From Ruminococcus sp. (GTDB lineage Bacteria; Bacillota; Clostridia; Oscillospirales; Ruminococcaceae): 64,000 nucleotides of DNA. How positions within the stretch are numbered: position 1 is the first letter of the stretch; each line of letters starts with the position of its first letter. Below, in pieces: positions 9,630 through 18,774 of the stretch. The notes under the pieces are model-generated. The model searched no databases. It saw only the letters and a list, made by a program, of their open reading frames with translations, and was not told the DNA's origin. The translations under genes were made by a program, and so were the position numbers. The DNA lies in assembly GCA_017462565.1 (NCBI GenBank), contig JAFTQW010000020.1, forward strand, positions 34,682 to 98,681. Reading direction: 5' to 3'.

Positions 9630-11030
9630 ATGGGAATTATTGCAAAAATTGCGGCAGGTTTGAAGAAAACCAAGGATAATTTTCTCGGAAGATTGAAAAA
9701 AATATTCAATTCATTCACCAAAATTGATGAAGAGCTTTTTGAAGAGCTTGAAGAAGCTATGATAATGAGCGATATCGGAGTTGAAACATCAGAGGAGATA
9801 TGCGATCGTCTCCGCAAGATGATAAAGGAAAGGGGAATTACCGATCCGAATGAGATAATGGAGCTTATTCAGGAAATTATCGGCGATATGATGGGCGACG
9901 ATACGGGACTGGATCTTACTCAGTCACCTGCGGTTATCATGGTTATCGGAGTAAACGGAGCAGGAAAAACAACGACTATCGGTAAGCTTTGCTATCAATT
10001 CAAAAAAGAGAAGAAAAAGGTTCTTGTTGCTGCGGCGGATACTTTCCGTGCGGCAGCGATAGATCAGCTTGAGGTCTGGACGGAAAGAGCGGGCGTTGAC
10101 ATCGTAAAACACGCTGAGGGTTCTGATCCGGGAGCAGTAGTTTACGATGCTCTTGAAGCGGCAAAGGCAAGAAACTGCGATGTTGTTATCATCGACACTG
10201 CCGGACGTCTGCACAACAAAAAGAATCTCATGGATGAGCTTGCGAAGATAAACAGAATTATCGACAATAAAGCCGGCGACTGTTCAAGAGAGGTTCTGCT
10301 GGTTCTTGACGCTACGACGGGACAGAATGCCGTTAATCAGGCAAAGCTTTTCAGCGAAACAGCTCCGATAACGGGTATTGTTCTTACGAAGCTTGACGGA
10401 ACAGCTAAGGGCGGAATAGTTATTTCCATTAAAAATGAACTCGGAATCCCTGTTAAGCTTATCGGAGTTGGAGAGAAAATCGACGATCTGCAACCGTTTG
10501 ACAGCCGCAGCTTTGTTCAGGCATTATTCAGCGACGCTGATTTTGAGGAGGATGACGAAGCCGAAGAAGAAACTGAGCTTTCCGAATCCAATGAAGAGTC
10601 TGAGGAAGAAGCGGTTACGGAGGAGATCTCCCTTTATGATGAAAATGAGATTGAGAGCGAATCTGTATCTGAAATCGAAGAGGCTGAAATTGAAGAATCA
10701 GAAGAAATCAATACCGAGGACGAAGCTTCTGATGAAGAAAACGAAGAGGCAGACCTTGCTGAGGCGGAAAAGGCTGTATATGAGTATTTCGGAGGTAAGG
10801 ATAACGTCGAGATAGTTGACGAAGATTCGGAAGATACTGAGGAAAGTCTTGACACCGAGGATAAAAACGGCGAGTCTGAGACTGAAGAGAACGAGGAAGC
10901 AAATGAATCCGGCGAATCCGATGCAATCGAATCCGAAGAAGCTCCTGCGGAGGAAGCTGAACCTGAAAAGAAGAAAAAACGTGGATTCTTCAGTCGAATT
11001 TTCGGCAGAAAGGATGAAGAAGATGATTGA
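9630..11030 (+). CDS. ftsY: Signal recognition particle receptor FtsY with C-terminal acidic extension
   Basis: SRP-dependent GTPase receptor that delivers ribosome-nascent chains to the membrane translocon. Residues ~1-305 are a complete NG domain: [50 protein letters not shown], ending at [15 protein letters not shown]. About 160 further residues follow, almost all Glu/Asp/Ser/Ala, closing with a basic-aromatic tail ([20 protein letters not shown]). In E. coli an acidic A domain precedes N, and most Firmicute FtsY have no such tail, so the order is unusual. The last codons overlap rdgB by eight bases. Confidence 0.96.
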   Translation: MGIIAKIAAGLKKTKDNFLGRLKKIFNSFTKIDEELFEELEEAMIMSDIGVETSEEICDRLRKMIKERGITDPNEIMELIQEIIGDMMGDDTGLDLTQSPAVIMVIGVNGAGKTTTIGKLCYQFKKEKKKVLVAAADTFRAAAIDQLEVWTERAGVDIVKHAEGSDPGAVVYDALEAAKARNCDVVIIDTAGRLHNKKNLMDELAKINRIIDNKAGDCSREVLLVLDATTGQNAVNQAKLFSETAPITGIVLTKLDGTAKGGIVISIKNELGIPVKLIGVGEKIDDLQPFDSRSFVQALFSDADFEEDDEAEEETELSESNEESEEEAVTEEISLYDENEIESESVSEIEEAEIEESEEINTEDEASDEENEEADLAEAEKAVYEYFGGKDNVEIVDEDSEDTEESLDTEDKNGESETEENEEANESGESDAIESEEAPAEEAEPEKKKKRGFFSRIFGRKDEEDD

Positions 11031-11604
11031 AAAGCTGGTAATGGCAACAAATAATGCAAATAAGCTGAGAGAAGCAAGAGAAATTCTTGCTCCGCTCGGA
11101 ATAGAGGTTCTCTCGCAGAAAGATGTCGGGGCGGATGTTGAAGCTGATGAATGCGGCGATACTTTCGAGGAAAACGCCGTTATAAAAGCTCAGGCGATCT
11201 ATGATATAATTGGATTGCCCGTTATTGCGGATGACAGCGGACTCTGCGTTGACGCTCTTGACGGCAGACCGGGAGTTCATTCAGCTCGTTATGCTCCGAA
11301 AGGAAAAGAGTGTGCAAAGCTTCTGGAAGAGATGAAAAATGTTCCAGAAGAGGAAAGAACGGCTCGTTTTGAGTGCTGGATAGTTTTCATGGATTATGAG
11401 GGAATTTCAGTTGTAAGCGGAAGCTGCGGCGGAAAAATCGGTTTTGAACAGCGTGGAAAAAACGGATTCGGGTATGATCCGATATTCGTTTACGGTGATA
11501 AAACCCTTGCAGAGATGAATCCGGATGAAAAAAATGCTATCAGCCACAGAGGAGCTGCTTTAAGAGAGCTTTATAAATTTTTGAAAGAAAGATACGGTGA
11601 TTAA
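11023..11604 (+). CDS. rdgB: XTP/dITP diphosphatase (Ham1/RdgB family)
   Basis: House-cleaning pyrophosphatase removing deaminated purine nucleotides (XTP, dITP). VMATNNANKLREAREIL at the N terminus, TFEENAVIKAQA, VIADDSGLCVDALDGRPGVHSARYA and GFGYDPIF are the family's substrate and metal-binding blocks. Start chosen at MIEKLV (193 aa), about nine bases after AAAGGA, overlapping the ftsY stop. A further in-frame ATG nine bases upstream is possible but poorly spaced. The frame remains open upstream across the ftsY tail, but that part is low-complexity and out of frame with ftsY, so it is not coding here. Confidence 0.95.
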   Translation: MIEKLVMATNNANKLREAREILAPLGIEVLSQKDVGADVEADECGDTFEENAVIKAQAIYDIIGLPVIADDSGLCVDALDGRPGVHSARYAPKGKECAKLLEEMKNVPEEERTARFECWIVFMDYEGISVVSGSCGGKIGFEQRGKNGFGYDPIFVYGDKTLAEMNPDEKNAISHRGAALRELYKFLKERYGD

Positions 11605-11605
11605 A

Positions 11606-11899
11606 ATGCTGACAAGTAAACAGAGAGCGTACCTCAGAGGAATTGCTTCTACATATGAAACTATTTTCCAGATAGGAAAGGGCGGAGTTACCGAAATTAT
11701 GTGCAGAGATATCGGAGAGGCTCTCCGCAAGCGTGAGCTTATCAAGCTGAGAGTTCTTGATAATTCCGGATATACCGCAAGAGAAGCTGCCGATGAAATT
11801 GCAGAAGCAACAGGAGCTGACGTAGTTCAGGTTATAGGTTCAAAATTCGTACTGTTCAAGAGAAATCCCAAAGAACCGGTTATTGATATAAAGCTTTAA
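11606..11899 (+). CDS. YhbY-family (CRM domain) RNA-binding protein
   Basis: Small CRM-fold RNA-binding protein associated in other bacteria with large-subunit precursors. LTSKQRAYLRGIA at the start, the motif IGKGGVTE and LIKLRVLDNS match the CRM domain, which fills all 97 residues. ATG chosen one base after the rdgB stop; GGTG lies about five bases before it. A GTG nine bases earlier is an alternative. It is co-transcribed with rdgB and the following genes. Confidence 0.9.
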   Translation: MLTSKQRAYLRGIASTYETIFQIGKGGVTEIMCRDIGEALRKRELIKLRVLDNSGYTAREAADEIAEATGADVVQVIGSKFVLFKRNPKEPVIDIKL

Positions 11900-11911
11900 G
11901 AGGGCAGTTCA

Positions 11912-12613
11912 ATGAAGGTTGTTATTGTTAACGGTCAGAATCACAGGGGATCGACTTATCATGCAGGAAGAATGATCGCAGATAAGCTTGCAGACGAAAA
12001 CGATATAAAAGAATTTTTTCTGCCAAGAGATTTCTCTGATTTTTGCTGCGGCTGTACAAAATGCTTTGAAACTGATGAGAAAAAATGTCCGCACTATGAG
12101 AAACTCAAACCAATAACGGACGCCGTGGACGATGCGGATGTTATTATTCTTACGTCGCCGGTTTATGTTTATCATTGTACAGGTTCAATGAAAGCGTGGC
12201 TCGATCATTATGGCTGGAGATGGCTTGTTCATCGTCCGGAAGAGAAAATGTTCTCAAAGCAGGCTGTAGTTGTTTCAACTGCGGCAGGCGCAGGAATGAA
12301 ATCAACCAATAAAGATATGAAGGATAGTCTTTCATTCTGGGGCATTCCAAAGATCTATTCGCTTGGTATCGCTGTAATGGCAACGTCATGGAGCGAGGTC
12401 AAACCGTCTGTGAAAGCGAAAATCGAAAGGAAAGCAGATTACATTGCTGCTAAGATAAAATCTTCCGGAATAAAGCCAAGGGTAAGCATTAAGGGAAGAA
12501 TTTTCTTTACTGTTTTTCATAATGTTAACCGTAAAGGCGGCATGAATCCCGCTGACAGCGCATACTGGAAAAATAAAGGCTGGACAGACAAAACAAGACC
12601 TTGGAAAAAATGA
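11912..12613 (+). CDS. Flavodoxin-fold NAD(P)H-dependent oxidoreductase
   Basis: Predicted FMN-binding oxidoreductase of the NADPH-dependent FMN reductase / flavodoxin-like superfamily. The N terminus VVIVNGQNHRGSTYHAGRMI is the phosphate-binding loop. LTSPVYVYHCTGSMKAWLDHYGW matches the region contacting the flavin ring. CCGCTKCF is a cysteine-rich stretch seen in related 2-amino-4-deoxychorismate/iron-sulfur flavodoxin relatives, but spacing alone does not prove a cluster here. There is a strong AGAGGGCAG before the ATG. It is inserted in a translation/nucleotide housekeeping operon; its physiological partner is unknown. Confidence 0.8.
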   Translation: MKVVIVNGQNHRGSTYHAGRMIADKLADENDIKEFFLPRDFSDFCCGCTKCFETDEKKCPHYEKLKPITDAVDDADVIILTSPVYVYHCTGSMKAWLDHYGWRWLVHRPEEKMFSKQAVVVSTAAGAGMKSTNKDMKDSLSFWGIPKIYSLGIAVMATSWSEVKPSVKAKIERKADYIAAKIKSSGIKPRVSIKGRIFFTVFHNVNRKGGMNPADSAYWKNKGWTDKTRPWKK

Positions 12614-12634
12614 TTTATTCATTGGAGGCACAAT

Positions 12635-13855
12635 ATGAGAATAGGAATTTACGGCGGAAGCTTTAATCCCGTTCATAATGGGCACGTTCATCTTGCAAGA
12701 ACCGCTGCGGCTGATTTCGCTCTTGACAGAGTTTATTTTGTTCCGTCCAAGATATCGCCGCATCGCTCCAGCGATGAATATGCTTCGGAAAAAGACCGGC
12801 TTGAAATGCTTCGGCTCGTTTGTCGGAATGAGGAAAAACTTGAAGTCTGCGATTATGAGCTGAATTCCGACAGAGTCAGCTATTCTGTTTATACTGTTGG
12901 ATATTTCCGAAAGACTTTTCCGGACGACGAACTTTTTCTGCTTATCGGAAGCGATATGCTGCTTTCCTTTGATAAATGGTATCGTTTTGAGGATATTATG
13001 AAATGTGCTGTTCTATGTGTTGTCTCAAGAAACGAAGGAGATATTGGAAAGCTCAGGAAAAAAGCCGCAGAACTTGGAAAATTCGGCAATATTCTTATAA
13101 GTGAAGCTGCTCCGATCGAGGTTTCTTCTACCGAAATCAGAAAAAAAATTGAAAAAAATAAGAATTATGCTTGCTATCTTGACGAAAATGTAGTACAATA
13201 TATAACATTAAGGGGATTATATTCTGTCAGAGGTGAAACAAAATTGCTTTACAATCCCGAGGAAAAAAAGAAATATCTTAAAGAACATCTTTCTGTAAAA
13301 CGTTATAACCATTCGCTGAATGTTGCGGCGGAATGCAGGAAGCTTGCTCAAAAATACGGAGAAGATCCCGATAAGGCTTATTTCGCCGGACTTCTTCACG
13401 ATATCTGCAAAGAACTTCTCGATGCCGAGCAGAAAGCTCTTGTTGAAAAAAGCGGCTTTGCCGTTTGCAGGGAAGAGCTTGAAACACGTTCGCTGTGGCA
13501 CGCTGTTGCCGGAGCTTATTTCATCAAAACTGAGTTTGGAATAGAGGATATAGATATTCTTAATTCCGTCAGATTTCATACGGTAGGACGTGCGGGAATG
13601 TCACGTCTTGAAGAAATTGTTTATCTTGGGGATCTTATTTCAGCAGACAGGGATTATAAAGATGTTGATAAGATGCGTAAGCTTTCATATTCAACTCTTA
13701 ACGGCGCTATGCTGGAGGCATTTGCTTTTTCAGTTAAATCTGTTGTGAAAAAAGGGGGATTGGTGCCTATCTGCACTGCCGAGGGGTATAATTTTTATAC
13801 GAGATTACAAAGAGAAGAAAAAAACAACAGCAATATGAAAAGAGGACTCAAATGA
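12635..13855 (+). CDS. nadD: Fused nicotinate-nucleotide adenylyltransferase - YqeK HD hydrolase
   Basis: Residues ~1-190 are NadD, which adenylates nicotinate mononucleotide in NAD synthesis: GIYGGSFNPVHNGH is the nucleotidyltransferase HxGH motif and SSTEIRKKI the ISSTxIR motif. Residues ~205-395 are an HD domain of the YqeK family (symmetrical Ap4A hydrolase in characterised members): HSLNVAAECRKLA, GLLHDICKEL and the later HAVAG. In most Firmicutes these are adjacent separate genes. No stop or internal start with a good ribosome site is seen at the joint, so a single bifunctional chain is predicted. The ATGA overlap with the LCP gene suggests coupling. Confidence 0.93.
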   Translation: MRIGIYGGSFNPVHNGHVHLARTAAADFALDRVYFVPSKISPHRSSDEYASEKDRLEMLRLVCRNEEKLEVCDYELNSDRVSYSVYTVGYFRKTFPDDELFLLIGSDMLLSFDKWYRFEDIMKCAVLCVVSRNEGDIGKLRKKAAELGKFGNILISEAAPIEVSSTEIRKKIEKNKNYACYLDENVVQYITLRGLYSVRGETKLLYNPEEKKKYLKEHLSVKRYNHSLNVAAECRKLAQKYGEDPDKAYFAGLLHDICKELLDAEQKALVEKSGFAVCREELETRSLWHAVAGAYFIKTEFGIEDIDILNSVRFHTVGRAGMSRLEEIVYLGDLISADRDYKDVDKMRKLSYSTLNGAMLEAFAFSVKSVVKKGGLVPICTAEGYNFYTRLQREEKNNSNMKRGLK

Positions 13856-15414
13856 ACGAAAAAGATAATTTTGAGGAATTTGTCGGCAGAGAGTCGGAAC
13901 AATCAAGACCAAAGCCTTTAAGGACGCTTAAAAGAATAGATCCTGTGAATGAAACAACAGGTGTTCAGAACGAATATCACGGAAAACATGAAGCTCCGGC
14001 TTCAGCTCCTTATAAAGGGCTGCATGAAGCTGAAACGTCACAGCCTTATCACGGAAGATATGAAGCTGAACCGCCTAAAGAGTATCATGGCAGATACGAG
14101 GCTGCATCTGATAGTTCTGATCAGAGAATATATGAATCAAATACCGCTGAGGATGATTATCGCAGTAAGCGTCCGAATGACGGATCGTTTGATAATTATT
14201 ATACCGATAACAATGACAGCGATTCGGGAAAAAAGAAAAAATACTCTTGGAAGGATGGAATTGTAAAAACCATTTCGGTTGTTGTGAGTCTTGCCATGAT
14301 TTTCATTATGGTATTAAATCTGCCTATTTTATGGTATAAAAAGAACGGACAGCAGGAGAGAGTTTCTATTGTAACTTATTTTAAACGCTGGCAGCCCCTT
14401 GTTGAGATTGAGGGTGAGCTTGATAAAACAAAGGTCGTTCCTAATATTGATCGCAACGTTGTTCCGGATGATTACGATGACGGACTCGATCTTCCACAGC
14501 TTGTTGAAGGACAGTATACGGTTCTTTTTCTTGGATTTGAGCCGGATAACTTCAATACCGACGTTATGTGGGTTTGCCAGTTCGATCTTGGCGCCGGAAA
14601 GCTGAGAATCCTTCAGATCCCTCGTGATACGGCTGTTCCGGACTTCACAACTTCGGCTTCTACTAAGTTTAACAGTATTTATTCAATGGGTGATCCCTCT
14701 GAAACGGTTCCCGTACAGCGTGTCGTTAACGCTGTTCAGCAGAATTTCGGTATCCCGATCGACGCTTATGTTACCACTAAATGCAGTGATATAGAGCAGA
14801 TCATTGATCTTATCGGCGGAATTCCGATGACACTTGACGCTCCGATTAATTTTGACGTCGGACAGACTATTGATGCGGGTGATATTGTTCTTAACGGACA
14901 GCAGTCGGTATGGTTCGTTCGATATCGTTCGGGCTGGCTTGAAGGCGACATAGGACGTATGCAGAATCAGCGCCGTTTTATGGCTGCGGCAATGCAGAAG
15001 CTTCTTGATATATCGAAAAATGACGGAAAAGTGAAGCTTTACGGTTATATAAAGGATATATACGACCGTCAGCTTATTGCAACGGATATGAGCGTTGAAG
15101 ATATGAGCAAGCTTTCGGATTTCTGCGGAACACTTTCTATGGACAGCGTTCAGGTCGATATGGTTCCGGGTGAAGGAACTTCAAATGACGCTCCGTATGT
15201 AGGAATTGACGGCAATCTGTATTCGATTTACTCAATTCACAAGCAGGAGACAATAGATCTTCTTAATGAGTATTACCGTCCGTATCAGACTCCTTTATCG
15301 TGGGATGATGTGGCGATCGTTGAATATTTTGTGGAACACAACTATGATAATTATGACAATAAGACTGAAACTCTTGACGAGCTTCTGAACGGAGAATCTC
15401 CCGCGAGAGGATAG
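13852..15414 (+). CDS. LytR-CpsA-Psr (LCP) family cell-wall polymer ligase
   Basis: Membrane-anchored phosphotransferase that attaches anionic or capsular polymers to peptidoglycan. A long charged cytoplasmic N terminus (~1-140) is followed by one membrane segment (ISVVVSLAMIFIMVLNLPIL, ~142-162) and an extracellular LCP domain with IPRDTAVP, TKFNSIYSMG and WFVRYRSGWLEGDIGRMQNQ, containing the Arg/Asp residues that bind polyprenyl pyrophosphate. Within the cytoplasmic part lie about four imperfect 12-residue repeats of the form xYHGRYEAxxxx. It sits between nadD-yqeK and rsfS, a common location for this family. Confidence 0.9.
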   Translation: MNEKDNFEEFVGRESEQSRPKPLRTLKRIDPVNETTGVQNEYHGKHEAPASAPYKGLHEAETSQPYHGRYEAEPPKEYHGRYEAASDSSDQRIYESNTAEDDYRSKRPNDGSFDNYYTDNNDSDSGKKKKYSWKDGIVKTISVVVSLAMIFIMVLNLPILWYKKNGQQERVSIVTYFKRWQPLVEIEGELDKTKVVPNIDRNVVPDDYDDGLDLPQLVEGQYTVLFLGFEPDNFNTDVMWVCQFDLGAGKLRILQIPRDTAVPDFTTSASTKFNSIYSMGDPSETVPVQRVVNAVQQNFGIPIDAYVTTKCSDIEQIIDLIGGIPMTLDAPINFDVGQTIDAGDIVLNGQQSVWFVRYRSGWLEGDIGRMQNQRRFMAAAMQKLLDISKNDGKVKLYGYIKDIYDRQLIATDMSVEDMSKLSDFCGTLSMDSVQVDMVPGEGTSNDAPYVGIDGNLYSIYSIHKQETIDLLNEYYRPYQTPLSWDDVAIVEYFVEHNYDNYDNKTETLDELLNGESPARG

Positions 15415-15425
15415 GAGGATAAATT

Positions 15426-15785
15426 ATGACACAGCAGGAAAAACTTGAGCTTATTATAAAAACGCTCGACAGCAAACGAGGCGAGGACATTCAGGCTATC
15501 AAAATTTCTGATTTAACAATTCTTGCCGATTATTTCGTTATCGTAAACGGAACGAGCAATACTCATGCAAGAACCCTTGCAGACGAAGTTGAATTTCAGC
15601 TCTCGCAGCAGGGAATTGAGCCGCAGCGCAGAGAATCCGATACCGGAAATACTTGGATAGTTCTTGATTATGCGGATATTATTGTTCATGTTTTCTATAA
15701 GGAGACAAGAAGCTTTTATAAGCTTGAAGGACTTTGGGCAGACGGTGAACAGATAGATATAAGCGATCTCATCGTAAAGGAGTAA
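15426..15785 (+). CDS. rsfS: Ribosomal silencing factor RsfS
   Basis: Binds ribosomal protein uL14 and blocks subunit joining when nutrients are scarce. The 119 residues contain SKRGEDIQAIKISDLTILADYFVIVNGTSNTHARTLAD, the core of the family, and TWIVLDYADIIVHVF near the end. A strong GGAGG lies nine bases before the ATG. Its location downstream of nadD-yqeK-LCP and upstream of leuS is the usual one. Confidence 0.95.
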   Translation: MTQQEKLELIIKTLDSKRGEDIQAIKISDLTILADYFVIVNGTSNTHARTLADEVEFQLSQQGIEPQRRESDTGNTWIVLDYADIIVHVFYKETRSFYKLEGLWADGEQIDISDLIVKE

Positions 15786-15791
15786 ACGGAT

Positions 15792-16157
15792 ATGAAAACA
15801 AATAACGTTCAGGGACGTAATTTTGCCCTGATTGTCGGATGCTATCTTATAATAAAAGCTATTGTGAATATGGCTATAGGCGGAGGATTCAATATTGCCG
15901 ACCTTCTGCTTGCTGTCGTGATGACCTGTATGCTTTTTACCGGACTTCAATTTGTTAATTATGCTGTTGCCGGAATCATGGCTATAATCGCGCTTGTGCA
16001 TCTTCCGGATAATATATCGAATTTCAGCAGCAACTGGTTCTATCTTCTTGAGGGAATAATTGATATCGGCTTAGCAGCCGTACTCGTCGTTAAAAGCGAT
16101 ATTAAGGAGCATTTCACAAATAAGTGGAGCGAAATTCAGGATCTTTTCAGTAAGTAA
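15792..16157 (+). CDS. Small hydrophobic membrane protein, unknown function
   Basis: Not recognised. The 121 residues contain three to four hydrophobic segments (FALIVGCYLIIKAIVNMA, LLLAVVMTCMLFTG, YAVAGIMAIIALV, LLEGIIDIGLAAVLVV) and a charged C-terminal tail, so it is probably an integral membrane protein. It begins six bases after rsfS and ends 22 bases before leuS, hence is co-transcribed with them. No catalytic motif is visible. Confidence 0.75.
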   Translation: MKTNNVQGRNFALIVGCYLIIKAIVNMAIGGGFNIADLLLAVVMTCMLFTGLQFVNYAVAGIMAIIALVHLPDNISNFSSNWFYLLEGIIDIGLAAVLVVKSDIKEHFTNKWSEIQDLFSK

Positions 16158-16179
16158 ATTTTAAAAAGGAATGATAAAA

Positions 16180-18585
16180 ATGAGCAGATATGAGCATAAA
16201 GCCGTTGAACAGAAATGGCAGAAATACTGGGATGAACATAAAACTTTTGAGGCTTCTGACGATTATTCAAAGCCCAAATTCTATTCACTTGTAGAATTTC
16301 CGTATCCTTCCGGTCACGGTATGCACGTTGGACATATTAAGGCGTATTCCGGACTTGAAGTAATTTCAAGAAAAAGAAGACTCGAGGGTTACAATGTGCT
16401 TTTCCCTATCGGATTTGACGCATACGGTCTCCCCACGGAAAATACGGCAATAAAAGATAATATTCATCCGAGAATTGTCACTGACAGAAATATCGAAAAG
16501 TTTACAAATCAGCTTAAAACAGTCGGATTTTCTTTTGATTGGTCAAGAGTTATCGATACGACCGAAGAGAGCTATTATAAATGGACTCAGTGGATATTCC
16601 TTAAAATGTTTGAAAACGGACTTGTTTTCCGTGATAAAACCTCTGTAAACTACTGCCCGAGCTGCAAGGTCGTTCTCTCAAACGAGGATTCACAGGGCGG
16701 AAAGTGCGATATCTGCCACAGTGATATTGTTCAGAAAACAAAAGAAGTCTGGTATCTGCGTATCACAGAATATGCCGATAAGCTTCTTCAGGGACTGGAA
16801 GAGGTGGATTATCTTCCGAATGTAAAGCTTCAGCAGCAGAACTGGATAGGCAAATCCACAGGCGCATTTGTAAACTTCAAAATAAAAGAACAGGATGAAA
16901 CCCTTAAAATTTACACAACTCGTCCTGATACGTTATACGGCGTAACGTTTATGGTTATTGCACCGGAGCATCCTATTATTCAGAAATACAGAGACAGTAT
17001 CGCCAATATTCAGGCTCTCGATGATTATAAGACAGAGTGTGCGAAGAAGAGCGAATTTGAAAGAACTCAGCTCGTTAAGGATAAAACAGGCGTGAAAATT
17101 GACGGACTTACAGCGGTAAATCCTATCACAGGCAAGGAGATTCCGATTTATATCTCAGACTATGTAATGATGGGTTATGGTACGGGAGCAATTATGGCTG
17201 TTCCGGCTCATGATACAAGAGATTACGATTTCGCTAAGAAATTCGGCATCGACATTATCGAGGTCATCAAGGGCGGAGATATCTCTAAAGAGGCTTATAC
17301 GGGCGAGGGCGAGCTTGTTAATTCCGGCGAACTGAACGGTATAAGCAACAAAAAGGATGCAATTGCAAAGGCTCTTGAAATCCTTGAAAAGCTCGGATGC
17401 GGCGAAAAGGGAGTTCAGTATAAAATGAAGGACTGGGCATTCAATCGTCAGAGATACTGGGGCGAGCCTATTCCTATCGTACACTGTCCCGACTGCGGTA
17501 TGGTTGCTGTTCCATATGAAGAGCTTCCACTGAAGCTTCCGGCTGTTGAGAATTTTGAACCCGGAACAGACGGTGAAAGTCCGCTTGCAAAAATCGACAG
17601 CTTTGTAAACTGCAAGTGTCCGAAATGTGGAAAAGACGCAAAACGTGAGACCGATACAATGCCTCAGTGGGCAGGCTCATCATGGTATTTTCTCCGTTAC
17701 TGCGATCCGAAGAACGATAAGGAGTTTGCTTCGGAAAAGGCTCTTAAATACTGGATGCCCGTTGACTGGTATAACGGCGGTATGGAACACGTTACACGTC
17801 ATATGATCTATTCACGTTTCTGGCATAAGTTCCTGTATGATATGGGACTTGTTCCTACATCCGAGCCTTATGCAAAAAGAACGGCTCAGGGACTTATTCT
17901 CGGTCCGGACGGAGAAAAAATGTCTAAATCAAGAGGAAACGTCATTGATCCTAACGATGTTGTTGAGGAATACGGCGCCGACGTTCTCAGACTTTACGTC
18001 CTCTTTATGGGCGACTACGAAAAGGCTGCTCCATGGAGCGAGTCAAGCATCAAGGGCTGTAAGAGATTCCTTGACAGAGTATGGGGACTTCAGGATATTC
18101 TCGTTGACGGCGACAGTTACAGCGATGCACTTTGTTCTAACTTCCATAAAACAGTGAAGAAGGTTACGGAAGATATCGAAGCCATGAAGTTCAATACAGC
18201 GATTGCCGCTATGATGACTCTTATCAATGATATTTACTCCGTTGGTTCGATCAATAAGGAAGAGATGAGAACGCTTTGCATTATGCTCAATCCCTTTGCG
18301 CCTCATATAACTGAGGAAATGTTCAATAATATTTTCGGAGAGATTCTTAACGAACAGAGCTGGGTTACTTATGACGAGGCTCTCTGCAAGGATGAAACTA
18401 TCGAGATCGTTGTTCAGGTAAACGGAAAACTCAAGGCTAAGCTTAACATTGCTGTTGACGCTGATAAAGATTCCGTTATCGCAGCAGCTATGGCGGATGA
18501 AAAAGTTGCAGAAGCAGTATCAGGCAAGAATATAGTTAAACAGATATATGTACCAAATAAACTTGTTAATATTGTTGCAAAATAA
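16180..18585 (+). CDS. leuS: Leucyl-tRNA synthetase
   Basis: Class I aminoacyl-tRNA synthetase charging tRNA-Leu. The HIGH-type motif is PSGHGMHVGHIKAYS near residue 45; KMSKS is in EKMSKSRGNVIDP around 585. The CP1 editing domain (TTRPDTLYGVTF to GTGAIMAVPAHDTRDYDFA) sits between. Zinc-binding cysteines are visible in NYCPSCKVVLSNED and CPDCG. The 801-residue length is normal. I chose the second ATG (MSRYEHKAV), about nine bases after AAGGA, over the ATG that directly abuts it. No T-box leader fits in the 22-base gap upstream. Confidence 0.98.
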   Translation: MSRYEHKAVEQKWQKYWDEHKTFEASDDYSKPKFYSLVEFPYPSGHGMHVGHIKAYSGLEVISRKRRLEGYNVLFPIGFDAYGLPTENTAIKDNIHPRIVTDRNIEKFTNQLKTVGFSFDWSRVIDTTEESYYKWTQWIFLKMFENGLVFRDKTSVNYCPSCKVVLSNEDSQGGKCDICHSDIVQKTKEVWYLRITEYADKLLQGLEEVDYLPNVKLQQQNWIGKSTGAFVNFKIKEQDETLKIYTTRPDTLYGVTFMVIAPEHPIIQKYRDSIANIQALDDYKTECAKKSEFERTQLVKDKTGVKIDGLTAVNPITGKEIPIYISDYVMMGYGTGAIMAVPAHDTRDYDFAKKFGIDIIEVIKGGDISKEAYTGEGELVNSGELNGISNKKDAIAKALEILEKLGCGEKGVQYKMKDWAFNRQRYWGEPIPIVHCPDCGMVAVPYEELPLKLPAVENFEPGTDGESPLAKIDSFVNCKCPKCGKDAKRETDTMPQWAGSSWYFLRYCDPKNDKEFASEKALKYWMPVDWYNGGMEHVTRHMIYSRFWHKFLYDMGLVPTSEPYAKRTAQGLILGPDGEKMSKSRGNVIDPNDVVEEYGADVLRLYVLFMGDYEKAAPWSESSIKGCKRFLDRVWGLQDILVDGDSYSDALCSNFHKTVKKVTEDIEAMKFNTAIAAMMTLINDIYSVGSINKEEMRTLCIMLNPFAPHITEEMFNNIFGEILNEQSWVTYDEALCKDETIEIVVQVNGKLKAKLNIAVDADKDSVIAAAMADEKVAEAVSGKNIVKQIYVPNKLVNIVAK

Positions 18586-18612
18586 CGAAAATAAAAACTC
18601 TGAAAAAAACAC

Positions 18613-18641
18613 TTGACAACATTAAGAAAATGTGGTAAACT
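18613..18641 (+). promoter_or_regulatory. Sigma-A promoter of rpsU
   Basis: TTGACA and TAAACT separated by 17 bases, with a TGG extension just before the -10. The same TGTGGTAAA arrangement precedes efp at 21331-21343. It drives a roughly 115-base leader and rpsU. Confidence 0.85.
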
Positions 18642-18659
18642 ATTATTATATTATTTGTA

Positions 18660-18774
18660 ATGTATATCTGCTGTTTTTTCGAGGTATATGCTGACTGGCG
18701 CTCTTATGAGTGATTAGTATAGATGCCTTGAGGTTACACTTCAGGCAACCTCTGAATAAGGGAGGGAAAGATAA
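18660..18774 (+). promoter_or_regulatory. Structured rpsU leader with overlapping stems
   Basis: Untranslated leader between the rpsU promoter and its GTG. It contains TGCCT...AGGCA and GAGGTT...AACCTC, interleaved in the order stem1-5', stem2-5', stem1-3', stem2-3' (18723-18752). That order can form an H-type pseudoknot or two mutually exclusive hairpins directly upstream of GGGAGGG. It may mediate autoregulation by a ribosomal protein; this is an inference. Confidence 0.55.

Noticed and set aside
10634-11077. Long Ser-rich open frame on the minus strand opposite the ftsY tail
   Set aside because: It is the antisense of Glu/Asp-rich codons (GAA/GAG read as TTC/CTC, TCT). No ribosome site, no family, and it lies inside a clearly coding gene.
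16158-16180. T-box leader of leuS
   Set aside because: The gap to the preceding gene is only 22 bases and has no T-box motif or terminator.
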